Source: Polynucleobacter meluiroseus
GTDB taxonomy: Bacteria > Pseudomonadota > Gammaproteobacteria > Burkholderiales > Burkholderiaceae
Direction of reading: 5' to 3'
NCBI GenBank assembly: GCA_945881875.1
Contig: CAMCVH010000001.1
Coordinates: 62,001 to 126,000 of the forward strand
Length of the DNA stretch: 64,000 bases
The notes beneath the pieces are model-generated. The model searched no databases. It was not told the DNA's origin and worked only from the letters and a program-made list of their open reading frames with translations. The first letter of the stretch is position 1, and each line of letters begins with the position of its first letter. The position numbers and the translations under genes were made by a program. Positions 55,088 to 64,000 of this stretch are shown in pieces.

Positions 55088-56353
55088 ATGAACAATCAAT
55101 CAACAGTACCTCAGTCAGTTAACTCAAAGCCACCTATGAAAATGGCAGCTGAAGCTCTGTCACATTTATTGAGTCAGGCGCATGCTGTAACAGAGATTGA
55201 GCTAGTTGCCACGCAAGAAGCATTAGGTCGAGTTCTTGCTCAAGATCTATTGAGTCAAGTGGATGTACCGCCCATGGATAACACTCAAATGGATGGCTAT
55301 GCGGTCAGAGTCTCTGATATTCAAAAGATAGGTTGCTCACTTAAGATTGCTCAACGTATTCCGGCGGGACACTTAGGTAAAAAATTAGAACCTGGCACAG
55401 TGGCTAGGATCTTTACAGGTGCCACCATTCCCGAGGGAGCAGATGCGGTGGTCATGCAAGAGGTTTGCGAGCTCAATGGCGACCATGTCACTATTCAAGA
55501 ATTACCAGAAAAAGGTCAATGGATTCGTTTGCAGGGTGAAGACTTAAGAGCAGGACAAGTTTGCCTCACAAAGGGAAGCTTCCTAAGGCCTCAGGAACTA
55601 GGCGTGGCAGCATCAGCTGGATATGCCCAATTACCTGTCTATCGAAAAATTAAAGTGGCGGCTTTCTTTACTGGTGATGAGTTAACTCTTCCCGGCAACC
55701 CTTTAAAGCCCGGCGGTATTTATAACTCGAATCGTGACACCTTATTGGCATGTATTCGCGCATTGGGATGCGAAGCGACAGATCTAGGGATTGTTCCTGA
55801 CACCCTAGAAGCTACCAGAGATGCATTGCGACGCGCCAGCATAGGACATGACTTGATCATCACCTCTGGCGGTGTTTCCGTTGGCGAAGAAGATCACATC
55901 AAGCCAGCTGTTTCTGCTGAAGGTCGTTTGGATATGTGGCAGATTGCGATCAAACCAGGCAAGCCATTGGCTTTTGGTGCCATCCAACAAAAAGATGCCA
56001 CAAAGGATCAAGCTGAAACTTGGTTCATGGGTCTTCCAGGTAATCCAGTTTCTAGTTATGTCACTTTCTTGCTATTCGTTCGCCCATTCATTACCAAGTT
56101 ACAAGGTCGAACCAATCAAGTAACCTCAGCCATCATGATGCGTGCTGATTTTGATTGGTTAAAAGCAGATCGCCGTAATGAGTTTTTACGAGTTCGTATG
56201 AATCAGCAGGGCGGTTTGGATCTTTTCCCGAATCAAAGCTCGGGTGTCCTAACCAGTGCATCATGGGCCGACGGTCTTGTTGATAATCCAGCCGCACAAA
56301 CGATTAAAAAAGGTGACTTAGTTAAATACCTACCTTTTTCAGGTATGTTTTAA
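55088..56353 (+). CDS. moeA: Molybdopterin molybdenumtransferase MoeA
   Basis: Inserts molybdate into adenylated molybdopterin. It has 421 aa. Motifs are PPMDNTQMDGYAVR, RIFTGATIPEGADAVVMQE, FTGDELTLPG, ITSGGVSVGEEDHIKPA and GLPGNPVSSYVTFLLF. All domains of MoeA are present. It lies 18 bp after mobB; no ribosome site is clear. Confidence 0.96.
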   Translation: MNNQSTVPQSVNSKPPMKMAAEALSHLLSQAHAVTEIELVATQEALGRVLAQDLLSQVDVPPMDNTQMDGYAVRVSDIQKIGCSLKIAQRIPAGHLGKKLEPGTVARIFTGATIPEGADAVVMQEVCELNGDHVTIQELPEKGQWIRLQGEDLRAGQVCLTKGSFLRPQELGVAASAGYAQLPVYRKIKVAAFFTGDELTLPGNPLKPGGIYNSNRDTLLACIRALGCEATDLGIVPDTLEATRDALRRASIGHDLIITSGGVSVGEEDHIKPAVSAEGRLDMWQIAIKPGKPLAFGAIQQKDATKDQAETWFMGLPGNPVSSYVTFLLFVRPFITKLQGRTNQVTSAIMMRADFDWLKADRRNEFLRVRMNQQGGLDLFPNQSSGVLTSASWADGLVDNPAAQTIKKGDLVKYLPFSGMF

Positions 56354-56362
56354 TTTCCTATT

Positions 56363-56620
56363 ATGAAAATTAACCTTAAATTTTTCGCATCTCTTAGGGA
56401 AACCTTAAAGACTTCTCAAGAAGCTGTTGAATTGCCTGTAGGCATTTCTACAGTTAGTCAGCTAAGAGATTTCTTAGTAGCTCGAGGTGAGCCTTGGGCT
56501 GGTGCATTGGCACAAGGTAAATCTGTGCGAGCAGCTCTCAATCATCAAATGGTAGAAGACGATACGGCTCTAGTAGATGGTGCTGAAGTGGCTTTCTTCC
56601 CGCCGGTAACAGGCGGCTAG
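56363..56620 (+). CDS. moaD: Molybdopterin synthase small subunit MoaD
   Basis: Ubiquitin-like sulfur carrier that provides thiocarboxylate to make molybdopterin. It has 85 aa, ending with the required double glycine (FFPPVTGG). The beta-grasp opening is INLKFFASLRETL. It lies 9 bp after moeA. Confidence 0.96.
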   Translation: MKINLKFFASLRETLKTSQEAVELPVGISTVSQLRDFLVARGEPWAGALAQGKSVRAALNHQMVEDDTALVDGAEVAFFPPVTGG

Positions 56621-56662
56621 TTAATTAGTAAAGAATATTAAAGAAAGAATCATAGAGTCAAC

Positions 56663-57112
56663 ATGCCAGTTCGCGTTCAAACAGAAGACTTCGATTTATC
56701 AGCAGAGATTAAACAGCTCAGGCAAGGTGATGCCCGAGTTGGCGCTGTTGCTGCTTTTATTGGGACTGTGAGAGATCTCAACGAGGGTGCTGAAGTATCT
56801 AAGATGACTTTAGAGCATTACCCAGGCATGACTGAGAAATCTCTTGAGGAGATCATTGATCAAGCCAAGGCGCGTTGGGATATTTATGAAGTTTTAATCA
56901 TCCATCGTATTGGCCCACTCGACATTGAAGACCAAATTGTTCTAGTTGCTGTGACAAGTGCCCACCGTGGTGAAGCATTTGCTTCTTGCGAGTTTGTGAT
57001 GGACTATTTAAAGACGCTCGCTCCTTTTTGGAAAAAAGAAGATACGCCAGAGGGAGCTAGATGGGTGGATGCTCGATTAAGTGATGACGAAGCATTAAAA
57101 AAATGGGATTAA
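56663..57112 (+). CDS. moaE: Molybdopterin synthase catalytic subunit MoaE
   Basis: Binds MoaD and converts cyclic pyranopterin monophosphate to molybdopterin. It has 149 aa. The motifs AVAAFIGTVRDLNEG, LEHYPGMTEKSLEEI, IHRIGPLDIEDQIVLVAV, HRGEAFASCEFVMDYLK and FWKKEDTPEGARWVDA are complete. It is the last of the Moco genes and is convergent with the DinG-like gene, with 28 bp between stops. Confidence 0.96.
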   Translation: MPVRVQTEDFDLSAEIKQLRQGDARVGAVAAFIGTVRDLNEGAEVSKMTLEHYPGMTEKSLEEIIDQAKARWDIYEVLIIHRIGPLDIEDQIVLVAVTSAHRGEAFASCEFVMDYLKTLAPFWKKEDTPEGARWVDARLSDDEALKKWD

Positions 57113-57140
57113 TTTCTCAATTGCTCAAGCAAGCAGGCTA

Positions 57141-59237
57141 TTACATCAATCGCTTAAAAGGCGGTAATCCGGCAATTAACTTTTTGCCATAAGGCTTAGT
57201 TTTTAAGCGCTTATCTAAAACAATAATCTTGGCTTTATCAGTTTCTGTTCTGATACCGCGACCAACCCATTGTTGTAACTTCAATGCCACAGCAGGAACA
57301 CTGATTTCATAAAAAGGGTTGCCTTGATTTCTCTCAAGCCATTCGGCTTTAGCCTCTTCAACTGGAGAATCAGGTGGAGCGAAGGGCAGTTTCGTGATGA
57401 CAACCACTTCGCAGAGTTTTCCGGGTAAATCCATGCCCTCGCCAAAGCTTTGCATTCCAAACAAAATACTGCGCTGATCATTCTCAATCCGCTTTTCATG
57501 ATTAGCAATTAACTTGGAGCGAGTTTGGTCGCCTTGCATCAAGACATCTTTTAAAAAGTTTTCAGGAAGATTTTCATAAACCTGTTTCATCTGTTTCTTC
57601 GAGGTAAATAAGACCAAGGCACCATGTTTTAAATCGGCTAGCTCCCGTGGAATGACCTCTGATAACTCTTCAGTATGCCCTTGCGCATTTGCACTAGGGC
57701 ATTCCAACATATCTGGAACAGAGAAAGTGCCTTGTTCTTCATAATTAAATGGGGACTCCGCTTCAAAAGTGCGTGTCTTAGGAAACCAATTAAGACCTGT
57801 TTGCCTCAAAAAGTATTCGAAGTCTCCCATTGTTCTGAGGGTCGCTGAGGTCAAAATAGCTGCGGAGCTTTTGGTCCACAGTGTCTGAGCTAAATTTTGG
57901 GCCGCACTGATCGGAGATGCGTGAAGCTTAAAGTCAAAGCTAGATCCTAAGTCTTGCCACTCTAACCACTTAGCAATAGGTGGGTCGGCTTCAGACTGCA
58001 TCAAATGCCAAGTATTAGATAAATTCTCAGTCTTCGATTGGTAGCTTCCGATTTCTAATATGGAGGGGCTGAATGACTCTTTATCAATACTGTTATTTCT
58101 AAGATCATTCAGTTGCTGCAAGATTTTTGCAATGCGATTGTTTAAGCCACTAGCCAAGGGGCCAATGATTTCTGCATAACTAACAAATTCCTCTGATAGC
58201 TCACCATTTTTAAAGCGAGAGATGAGATTGTCATGAGTGACTAAATTAGACATTCTTAATGTGTTGATCATATCGCGGGTATGCATGATCAAACTCTCAA
58301 CTAATTCATGCACCTCTTCAGCGATATTGCCACTTGACTCTGGTAGCAGGGCATCTGCACGTAAAACAGCTGACATGATCTTTTCTAGCCAGCGTGTGCT
58401 GGCAATCAAGCCAACAGAAGATGCAAAATGTTTAATACCGACAGAAGGTAAGTTATGCGCCTCGTCAAAAATATATAAGGTCTCTGTGGCATCCGGAAGA
58501 ATTTTTGATCCTGATGCAATAGTTGATATCACCAAATCATGATTAGCAATGATCAAATCTGCTTTAACCAGATCTCGTCGGGCATTGAAATAAGGACAAA
58601 CATTAAAGCGCTGACAGTGACGACCCAGACATGAGCTACGTTCAGCAGCGATTCTGCCCCACATCGTATCGGTCACCTCTTGAGGGGCGGTGTCTTTCTC
58701 GCCATTCCAGCTGCCATCATTTAAAGCGGTGAGGGCATCAGCAAATCGATCTTTGTCTTGTTCCTTTGGTGGCCCATCCCAATTAGCATCCTCAAATAAG
58801 GCGGATTGCTTGGTCTTGCCGCTGATTTGCTCGAGCCGGATATTACAAGCGTAACGTGCTCGACCTTTTGCAAGACCATAATTAAATTCTATAGGGGATA
58901 TTTTGCTTAAAACAGGCAGATCTTTATTGATCAGCTGCTCTTGAAGAGCAATGGTTGCTGTACTGATGATCACGCGGCGTTGAAGTAGCTTGCTAAAAAC
59001 AATCGCTGGGATTAAATAGCCCAAAGTTTTACCAACGCCAGTTTTACCTTCAATGACTAAAAGATTGTCACCTTCACGGTCATCTTTAGGATCTTTAGCA
59101 AGATTGAAAGTTTGCGCAATTTCATCAAACATTTGCTCTTGACCGATTCGTGGCTTAAAGCCTGGCCACTCGTTTTGAACGGCTTCGTAAAACTCTTGAA
59201 TTTTGGCTTGTATTTCTTTTAACTCTGCACGGCTCAC
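57141..59237 (-). CDS. ATP-dependent DNA helicase, DinG/XPD type with Fe-S cluster
   Basis: A 698-aa superfamily 2 helicase. Walker A is GKTGVGKT (64-71), and the DEAH box is at 258-261 in FDEAHNLPS. Four cysteines, C131, C203, C208 and C214, in the positions expected of the DinG/XPD 4Fe-4S domain, lie between motifs I and II. The end has VGRGIRTETDKAKIIVLDKR, helicase motif VI. Likely work is unwinding DNA or R-loops during repair. It overlaps the upstream GIY-YIG gene by 4 bp (minus strand ATGA), so they are cotranscribed. Confidence 0.9.
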   Translation of the reverse strand: MSRAELKEIQAKIQEFYEAVQNEWPGFKPRIGQEQMFDEIAQTFNLAKDPKDDREGDNLLVIEGKTGVGKTLGYLIPAIVFSKLLQRRVIISTATIALQEQLINKDLPVLSKISPIEFNYGLAKGRARYACNIRLEQISGKTKQSALFEDANWDGPPKEQDKDRFADALTALNDGSWNGEKDTAPQEVTDTMWGRIAAERSSCLGRHCQRFNVCPYFNARRDLVKADLIIANHDLVISTIASGSKILPDATETLYIFDEAHNLPSVGIKHFASSVGLIASTRWLEKIMSAVLRADALLPESSGNIAEEVHELVESLIMHTRDMINTLRMSNLVTHDNLISRFKNGELSEEFVSYAEIIGPLASGLNNRIAKILQQLNDLRNNSIDKESFSPSILEIGSYQSKTENLSNTWHLMQSEADPPIAKWLEWQDLGSSFDFKLHASPISAAQNLAQTLWTKSSAAILTSATLRTMGDFEYFLRQTGLNWFPKTRTFEAESPFNYEEQGTFSVPDMLECPSANAQGHTEELSEVIPRELADLKHGALVLFTSKKQMKQVYENLPENFLKDVLMQGDQTRSKLIANHEKRIENDQRSILFGMQSFGEGMDLPGKLCEVVVITKLPFAPPDSPVEEAKAEWLERNQGNPFYEISVPAVALKLQQWVGRGIRTETDKAKIIVLDKRLKTKPYGKKLIAGLPPFKRLM

Positions 59238-59473
59238 TTAAAGAATCCTAATTTATCGTTTTTTGCTAACTTTTTTACAAGTGATTCGGCAATGGAGGCC
59301 TCTGAGCGACTTTCGAACAGTTTGCTGGCTAGGAGCCGAACTGGGCCTCTACCGCGGGTATATTTCGCTCCAAGACCATCATTATGGGCTTTAATTCGCT
59401 TATCAAGATCGTTACTGATGCCTGTATAAAAGCTCCCATCAGCACATTCCAAGATATATAAAGTCCAAGTCAT
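59234..59473 (-). CDS. GIY-YIG nuclease superfamily protein (YhbQ type)
   Basis: A 79-aa single-domain protein with LYILECADGSFYTGIS, the GIY-YIG motif, followed by DLDKRIKAHNDGLGAKYTRGRGPVRL and a later acidic Glu in the helix (SIAESLVKKL). This small form is a structure-specific DNA-cleaving or binding protein in E. coli (YhbQ) by family knowledge. The start at 59473 (MTWTLYIL) is preferred; a second ATG at 59479 is two codons upstream. Coupling to the DinG-like helicase suggests a joint DNA repair role, an inference. Confidence 0.88.
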   Translation of the reverse strand: MTWTLYILECADGSFYTGISNDLDKRIKAHNDGLGAKYTRGRGPVRLLASKLFESRSEASIAESLVKKLAKNDKLGFFK

Positions 59474-59515
59474 ACCCACATCATAAAGGTGTGAGATTTA
59501 TTTGATCTAAATCAC

Positions 59516-59543
59516 TTGAAATAATGACTTTGATGACCATATA
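59516..59543 (+). promoter_or_regulatory. Heat-shock sigma-32 (RpoH) promoter for clpB
   Basis: CTTGAAA (59516-59522), 14 bp, then ACCATAT (59537-59543); consensus CTTGAAA and CCCATnT. It starts transcription near 59550, about 20 bases before clpB. Confidence 0.75.
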
Positions 59544-59569
59544 GAAACTATTGGATATGTGAGATCACT

Positions 59570-62167
59570 ATGAGATTAGATAAATTGACCAGCAAGTTTC
59601 AGGAAGCCTTGGGCGAAGCCCAAAGCTTAGCCTTGGCATCTGACAATCAGTACATTGAATCAGAGCATCTGTTATTGGCCATGTTGCAACAAAATGAGAG
59701 CACTATTAAAGCCTTGATTAATCGTACGGGTGGCAATGTCGCTGCCCTAGAAAAATCGGTACAGGCTTTGATCGCTAAATTGCCTCAAGTTCAAGGAACT
59801 GGGGGAGACGTTCAAGTGGGGCGATCTTTATCTGCACACCTGAACTTAACTGAAAAAGAAGCTAGCAAGCGGGGTGACGATTTTATTGCTAGCGAACTAT
59901 TTTTATTAGTGATTGCAGATGACAAAGGTGATTTAGGTAAGGCGATCAAGTCAGCAGGTATTAGTCGTAAAACATTAGAGGCTGCTATTGAAGCGGTCCG
60001 TGGAGGTCAATCAGTGAATAGTCCCGATGCAGAAAACCAACGTGAAGCCCTTAAAAAATACACTTTAGATTTAACAGAGCGTGCACGCTTAGGTAAATTA
60101 GATCCTGTGATTGGGCGGGATGATGAGATTCGTCGTGCGATTCAGATTTTGCAACGCCGAACTAAAAACAATCCCGTCTTAATTGGTGAGCCTGGTGTCG
60201 GTAAAACAGCCATTGTGGAGGGCTTAGCGCAGCGCATTGTTGATGGTGAAGTACCAGAGACATTAAAAAATAAACGCGTGCTGGTATTAGATATGGCTTT
60301 ATTGCTAGCCGGTGCTAAATATCGCGGTGAGTTTGAAGAGCGTCTGAAGGCCGTTCTCAGTGATGTTGCTAAAGATGAAGGGCAAACAATCGTCTTTATT
60401 GATGAGCTCCACACCATGGTGGGTGCTGGTAAAGCTGATGGTGCGATGGATGCGGGCAATATGTTAAAGCCTGCTTTGGCTCGTGGCGAGTTGCATTGCA
60501 TAGGTGCTACAACTTTAGATGAATATCGTAAATATATTGAAAAAGACGCAGCTCTGGAGCGTCGTTTCCAAAAAGTGATGGTAGATGAGCCCAGTGTCGA
60601 AGACACGATTGCCATCTTGCGCGGTTTGCAAGAGAAGTATGAGTTACACCATGGAGTTGAAATTACAGATCCAGCGATTGTTGCTGCCGCTGAGTTATCA
60701 CACCGTTATATCACCGATCGATTCTTACCAGATAAAGCCATTGATTTGATTGATGAGGCAGCATCACGCATACGTATGGAGATTGATTCTAAGCCGGAGG
60801 TGATGGATAAGTTAGATCGTCGCTTGATTCAATTAAAAATTGAACGCGAGGCAGTTAAAAAAGAAAAAGATGAGTCATCTCAAAAGCGTTTAGGTTTAAT
60901 CGAAGAAGAAATTAAACGCCTTGGTAAAGAGTACGCTGACCTGGATGAAGTATGGAAAGCCGAAAAAGGTGCTGCTCAAGGAACGGCTTCGATCAAAGAA
61001 GAAATTGATAAAGTCAGATCTCAGATCATTAAATTACAGCGTGATGGTAAGTTAGAGCAAGTTGCGGAGCTTCAGTATGGAAAATTACCAGAGCTAGAAG
61101 GTAAATTAAAAACTGCTGCAGTAGCTGAAGAAAAAGGCTTGGCTTCTGGCAAGAACAAACTCCTACGCACACATGTTGGTGCGGAAGAGATTGCTGAAGT
61201 TGTTTCTCGAGCAACAGGCATACCTGTTTCTAAAATGATGCAAGGTGAGCGCGACAAACTTCTCAAGATGGAAGACTTCCTGCATCGCCGCGTCGTAGGG
61301 CAAGAGGAGGCCATCCGTGCGGTATCAGATGCGATTCGTCGTTCTCGTGCCGGTCTATCTGATGAAGGTAAGCCATATGGCTCTTTCTTATTCTTGGGTC
61401 CAACGGGCGTTGGTAAAACTGAGCTATGTAAAGCCCTAGCCGAGTTCTTATTTGATACGGATGAGCACATGATCCGTATTGATATGAGCGAGTTTATGGA
61501 AAAGCATAGCGTAGCGAGATTGATTGGTGCTCCTCCAGGTTATGTGGGTTACGAGGAGGGTGGCTATCTAACGGAATTGGTTCGCCGCAAACCCTATAGC
61601 GTGATCCTTTTGGATGAAGTTGAAAAAGCTCATCCAGATGTATTTAACGTGTTGCTACAAGTCCTTGATGATGGTCGCATGACTGACGGTCAGGGTCGTA
61701 CGGTGGACTTTAAAAATACAGTCATTGTCATGACAAGTAATTTAGGTTCTCAAATGATTCAGTCGATGAGTGGTCAGCCACAAGATAAGCTCAAAGCTGC
61801 TGTGATGGGCGAAGTAAAAGATCATTTCCGTCCAGAGTTTTTGAATCGTATCGATGAGATCGTGGTATTCCATGGTCTTGATCAAAAGAACATCACTTCG
61901 ATTGCAAAGATCCAATTGAAACGTTTGACAGAGCGTCTAGCTAAGATGGAAATGGTATTGGAAGTGAGTGATACGGCTTTGGCTAAAGTGGCTGAAGCGG
62001 GATATGACCCTGTGTTTGGAGCGAGACCACTGAAGAGAGCTATCCAGCAATATATTGAAAATCCAGTTGCAAGATTGATCTTAGAAGGTAAGTTTGGACC
62101 TAAGGACATCGTGCCGGTGGATGTTGATAAAGATGGTGGTTTCTTATTTGATCGGGTTGTTCATTAA
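59570..62167 (+). CDS. clpB: ATP-dependent chaperone ClpB
   Basis: Hexameric disaggregase that works with DnaK to rescue aggregated proteins after heat shock. It has 865 aa. The N domain ([17 protein letters not shown]), first AAA+ with GEPGVGKT (206-213), a coiled-coil middle domain (about 400-525, rich in Lys/Glu) and second AAA+ with GPTGVGKT (610-617) are present. The pore loops [11 protein letters not shown] and [13 protein letters not shown] match the family. A sigma-32 promoter precedes it. There is no clear terminator before the next gene. Confidence 0.97.
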   Translation: MRLDKLTSKFQEALGEAQSLALASDNQYIESEHLLLAMLQQNESTIKALINRTGGNVAALEKSVQALIAKLPQVQGTGGDVQVGRSLSAHLNLTEKEASKRGDDFIASELFLLVIADDKGDLGKAIKSAGISRKTLEAAIEAVRGGQSVNSPDAENQREALKKYTLDLTERARLGKLDPVIGRDDEIRRAIQILQRRTKNNPVLIGEPGVGKTAIVEGLAQRIVDGEVPETLKNKRVLVLDMALLLAGAKYRGEFEERLKAVLSDVAKDEGQTIVFIDELHTMVGAGKADGAMDAGNMLKPALARGELHCIGATTLDEYRKYIEKDAALERRFQKVMVDEPSVEDTIAILRGLQEKYELHHGVEITDPAIVAAAELSHRYITDRFLPDKAIDLIDEAASRIRMEIDSKPEVMDKLDRRLIQLKIEREAVKKEKDESSQKRLGLIEEEIKRLGKEYADLDEVWKAEKGAAQGTASIKEEIDKVRSQIIKLQRDGKLEQVAELQYGKLPELEGKLKTAAVAEEKGLASGKNKLLRTHVGAEEIAEVVSRATGIPVSKMMQGERDKLLKMEDFLHRRVVGQEEAIRAVSDAIRRSRAGLSDEGKPYGSFLFLGPTGVGKTELCKALAEFLFDTDEHMIRIDMSEFMEKHSVARLIGAPPGYVGYEEGGYLTELVRRKPYSVILLDEVEKAHPDVFNVLLQVLDDGRMTDGQGRTVDFKNTVIVMTSNLGSQMIQSMSGQPQDKLKAAVMGEVKDHFRPEFLNRIDEIVVFHGLDQKNITSIAKIQLKRLTERLAKMEMVLEVSDTALAKVAEAGYDPVFGARPLKRAIQQYIENPVARLILEGKFGPKDIVPVDVDKDGGFLFDRVVH

Positions 62168-62207
62168 CGTTTTCAGACTTCCGTTCAATATCAAGAAGTA
62201 GTAACAT

Positions 62208-62248
62208 AGGCCGATGACCATTCGCAATGACGCGGAAGTCATCGGCCT
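62208..62248 (+). repeat. Perfect inverted repeat over the start codon of the MFS gene
   Basis: AGGCCGATGAC (62208-62218) and GTCATCGGCCT (62238-62248), an exact 11-bp inverted repeat with a 19-nt loop. The ATG (62214-62216) lies in the left arm. A shorter inner stem (TTCGC with GCG-G-AA) can form in the loop. Confidence 0.8.
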
Positions 62249-63428
62249 TATCAGTGTGGCCCATGGCACATCCCACTTTTATCATTTAATCCTAGCGCCC
62301 TTATTCCCATGGTTGAAGGTTGAGTTCGGCTTGAGTTATGCCGAGCTTGGTTTTTTGATGACGATGTTCTTCATTGTCTCGACCATCATGCAAGCAGCAG
62401 CAGGTTTTTGGGTTGATCATTCAGGCCCATTAAAAGTTCTATTTTTTGGCGTGGGGATGTTGGCAGTTTCTGCGGTAGTTCTGGCATTTTCTAATGGTTA
62501 TTGGACTCTCTTAATTGGCGCGTGTCTTGCTGGCTTGGGTAATGGTGTTTTTCACCCGGCTGATTACACCTTAATTAATCGACGCGTTTCACCTGAGCGG
62601 GTAGCCCATGCCTATTCTATGCATGGGGTATCTGGCGCACTGGGTTGGGCTGTTTCACCAGCTGTATTAGTTGCTGTGACGACTCTCTATGATTGGCGCA
62701 CAGCTTTACTGGTAGCTTCTTTGATTGCCTGTGTGATATTGATCATTCTTTTTGCGAGACGCCATATTTTGATGGGGTCTCAAGAGCAAAGAGACATTGA
62801 AGAATCTGCTAGAAAAAATACAACGGTTCTTTCATTAGATTTTTTAAAGCTTCCCATGGTTTGGATGTGCTGGGGATTCTTTTTCTTAAGTGCTTTGGCT
62901 TTAAGCGGTGTTCAAAGTTTTGCGCCTACTGCCATGCAGTTACTTTATGACTTACCCATTGCTTTAACAACCACCGCCTATTCAACGTATATGTTGGCAA
63001 GTGCCGGGGGCATGTTCATTGGTGGTTTTATTGCTGTACGTGCGCAATTCCCAGAACGAGTCATTGCAGTTGGTTTGGTACTTGCCAGCGCTATTTCGAT
63101 ATTGATTGCTATGACCTTGTTATCTGGTTCAGCCATGATGACTCTTTTTATAGTTATGGGTTTTTGTGTGGGTATTGCAGGCCCATCACGGGACTTGATG
63201 ATTCGCGCAGCAACACCCAAAGAAGCCTCAGGTCGAGTATTTGGTATTGTTTACTCAGGATTAGATTCTGGTTTAGCCATTGGTCCACTGATGTTTGGTT
63301 TGCTGATGGATTGGAAAATGGTTCCTAGCGTTTTCATCATGATTGCTGTATTCCTCATACTGGCGATACTCACTGCATACCGTGTGGGTGACAGTAACCG
63401 TGCCCATCAACTAGTTAAGAATGGATGA
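62214..63428 (+). CDS. MFS transporter, fosmidomycin-resistance (Fsr) like
   Basis: A 404-aa, 12-helix major facilitator. The opening AHGTSHFYHLILAPLFPWLKVEFGLSYAE and GFLMTMFFIVSTIMQAAAGFWVDHSGP resemble Fsr-type carriers, with the basic loop reduced (HSGPLKV instead of a full GRRRxxR). A central loop (about 185-205, MGSQEQRDIEESARKNTT) splits the two halves. The substrate is unknown. No ribosome site is visible, and the ATG lies inside an inverted repeat that could hide it in mRNA. It is 46 bp downstream of clpB. Confidence 0.87.
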   Translation: MTIRNDAEVIGLISVAHGTSHFYHLILAPLFPWLKVEFGLSYAELGFLMTMFFIVSTIMQAAAGFWVDHSGPLKVLFFGVGMLAVSAVVLAFSNGYWTLLIGACLAGLGNGVFHPADYTLINRRVSPERVAHAYSMHGVSGALGWAVSPAVLVAVTTLYDWRTALLVASLIACVILIILFARRHILMGSQEQRDIEESARKNTTVLSLDFLKLPMVWMCWGFFFLSALALSGVQSFAPTAMQLLYDLPIALTTTAYSTYMLASAGGMFIGGFIAVRAQFPERVIAVGLVLASAISILIAMTLLSGSAMMTLFIVMGFCVGIAGPSRDLMIRAATPKEASGRVFGIVYSGLDSGLAIGPLMFGLLMDWKMVPSVFIMIAVFLILAILTAYRVGDSNRAHQLVKNG

Positions 63429-63514
63429 CCAAGAGGGTCGCTATTTAAGTTATTTCATGCGATATGCTAAATGTTGCAACTGATGAACTAGTCCACCACA
63501 ATATGAAAAATTGC

Positions 63515-63550
63515 AAATAAGCCATTGAAAATAATGGCTTATTTTATTTT
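63515..63550 (+). terminator. Rho-independent terminator after the MFS gene
   Basis: Perfect 12-bp stem AAATAAGCCATT (63515-63526) / AATGGCTTATTT (63533-63544), then a T-rich run. It ends the clpB-MFS region. The 264 bp from 63429 to 63692 hold no gene. Confidence 0.85.
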
Positions 63551-63578
63551 ATCTTCTTTTAGATAATGCTTGCATAGT

Positions 63579-63606
63579 TTGTCTTTAATACATAAACTCT
63601 TATATA
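63579..63606 (+). promoter_or_regulatory. Candidate promoter for aceA
   Basis: TTGTCT (63579-63584), 16 bp, TATATA (63601-63606). It would give a leader of about 80 nt. Moderate match. Confidence 0.4.
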
Positions 63607-63692
63607 AGACATAAGACTTTAATTAGGTCAAACAGTTCAGACCAACCAGAAGCCTTATATAGATTTTTATTGATTTTTATACGGAGAGAAAC

Positions 63693-64000
63693 ATGACAAC
63701 ACGTCAACAAGAAATCGACGCATTGCAAAAAGATTGGGATACCAACCCACGTTGGAAGGGTATCAAGCGAGGTTATTCAGCTGCTGACGTTGTCCGCCTT
63801 CGCGGTTCTTTCCCAATTGAGCACACATTAGCGCGCCGAGGTGCGGAAAAACTATGGGGCTTAGTTCATAGCGAGCCATACGTTAACTGTTTAGGTGCTT
63901 TGACTGGTGGTCAAGCGATGCAGCAGGTTAAAGCAGGCGTTAAAGCTATTTATCTATCAGGCTGGCAAGTTGCTGCTGATAACAACACGTATTCATCTAT
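63693..64000 (+). CDS. aceA: Isocitrate lyase, 3' part outside the window
   Basis: AceA splits isocitrate to succinate and glyoxylate, the first step of the glyoxylate bypass needed for growth on acetate. About 102 residues are seen: [20 protein letters not shown], then [19 protein letters not shown] and [20 protein letters not shown], and the [12 protein letters not shown] signature of isocitrate lyase. GGAG at 63683-63686 is the ribosome site. It is open to the window edge with no stop. With acsA at 11170 it points to acetate use. Confidence 0.95.
   Translation, partial: MTTRQQEIDALQKDWDTNPRWKGIKRGYSAADVVRLRGSFPIEHTLARRGAEKLWGLVHSEPYVNCLGALTGGQAMQQVKAGVKAIYLSGWQVAADNNTYSS

Overview
The window reads as ordinary chromosome of a small, AT-leaning betaproteobacterium of the family Burkholderiaceae, most likely Polynucleobacter or a close freshwater relative. 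This is inferred from gene order and protein character: fumA-murI-tonB-exbBD, the scpB-rluB-rimP-nusA-infB-rbfA-truB-typA run, rpsF-priB-rpsR-rplI-dnaB, alaA-hom-thrC followed by mobB-moeA-moaD-moaE, a single-chain class I fumarase and a short PriB. Genes are packed tightly on both strands. I see no insertion sequence, prophage, CRISPR array or rRNA operon. Only one gap exceeds 300 bp (27633-27988).

Layout. 1-6.7 kb is mostly membrane transport: a TRAP transporter (small subunit cut by the window edge, large subunit with an unusual insert), tRNA-Leu(TAA), an exported single-HKD phospholipase-D-like nuclease, a putative Na+/H+ antiporter, a DUF2256/TIGR03643 small-protein pair, and a sodium:solute symporter behind a near-consensus promoter. 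6.8-10.9 kb (minus strand) holds fumarase, glutamate racemase and the TonB-ExbB-ExbD energiser. 11.2-18.3 kb holds acetyl-CoA synthetase, DUF1415, an FAD oxidoreductase, an MFS carrier, a small cytochrome c, ferredoxin-NADP reductase and tRNA-Ser(GGA). 18.3-25.5 kb has fabI, a YejABEF-type peptide importer and an NlpC/P60 hydrolase. 25.6-27.6 kb has a Tat/lipobox patatin-like protein divergent from an FbpA-type iron-binding protein, with a perfect Fur-box-like palindrome between them.

28-38.8 kb is the chromosome segregation and translation block. It includes a strong promoter and a structured, terminator-ended leader in front of rimP. 38.9-47.4 kb carries RNA-modification genes (RluA type, dusA), tRNA-His, a lipid A acyltransferase-type protein, lexA with its operator, an asparaginase and the S6-PriB-S18-L9-DnaB operon, which has a hairpin leader. 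47.5-57.1 kb has phoH, bcp, a Mth938-like protein, alanine/threonine synthesis and molybdopterin synthesis. 57.1-64 kb has a DinG-like helicase with a GIY-YIG protein, clpB behind a sigma-32 promoter, an MFS carrier whose start codon sits inside a perfect inverted repeat, and the 5' end of isocitrate lyase (aceA).

Together the genes describe an aerobic heterotroph living on small organic acids. Acs and AceA feed acetate into the glyoxylate bypass and fumarase serves the TCA cycle. TRAP, SSF and Yej carriers scavenge substrates, and TonB/ExbBD with FbpA covers iron. No large novel system is evident. The items most worth a second look are regulatory: the rimP leader, the rpsF leader, the Fur box inside a coding start, a probably leaderless lexA, and the hairpin over the start codon of the MFS gene at 62214. 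The DUF2256/TIGR03643 pair is the best protein-level unknown.
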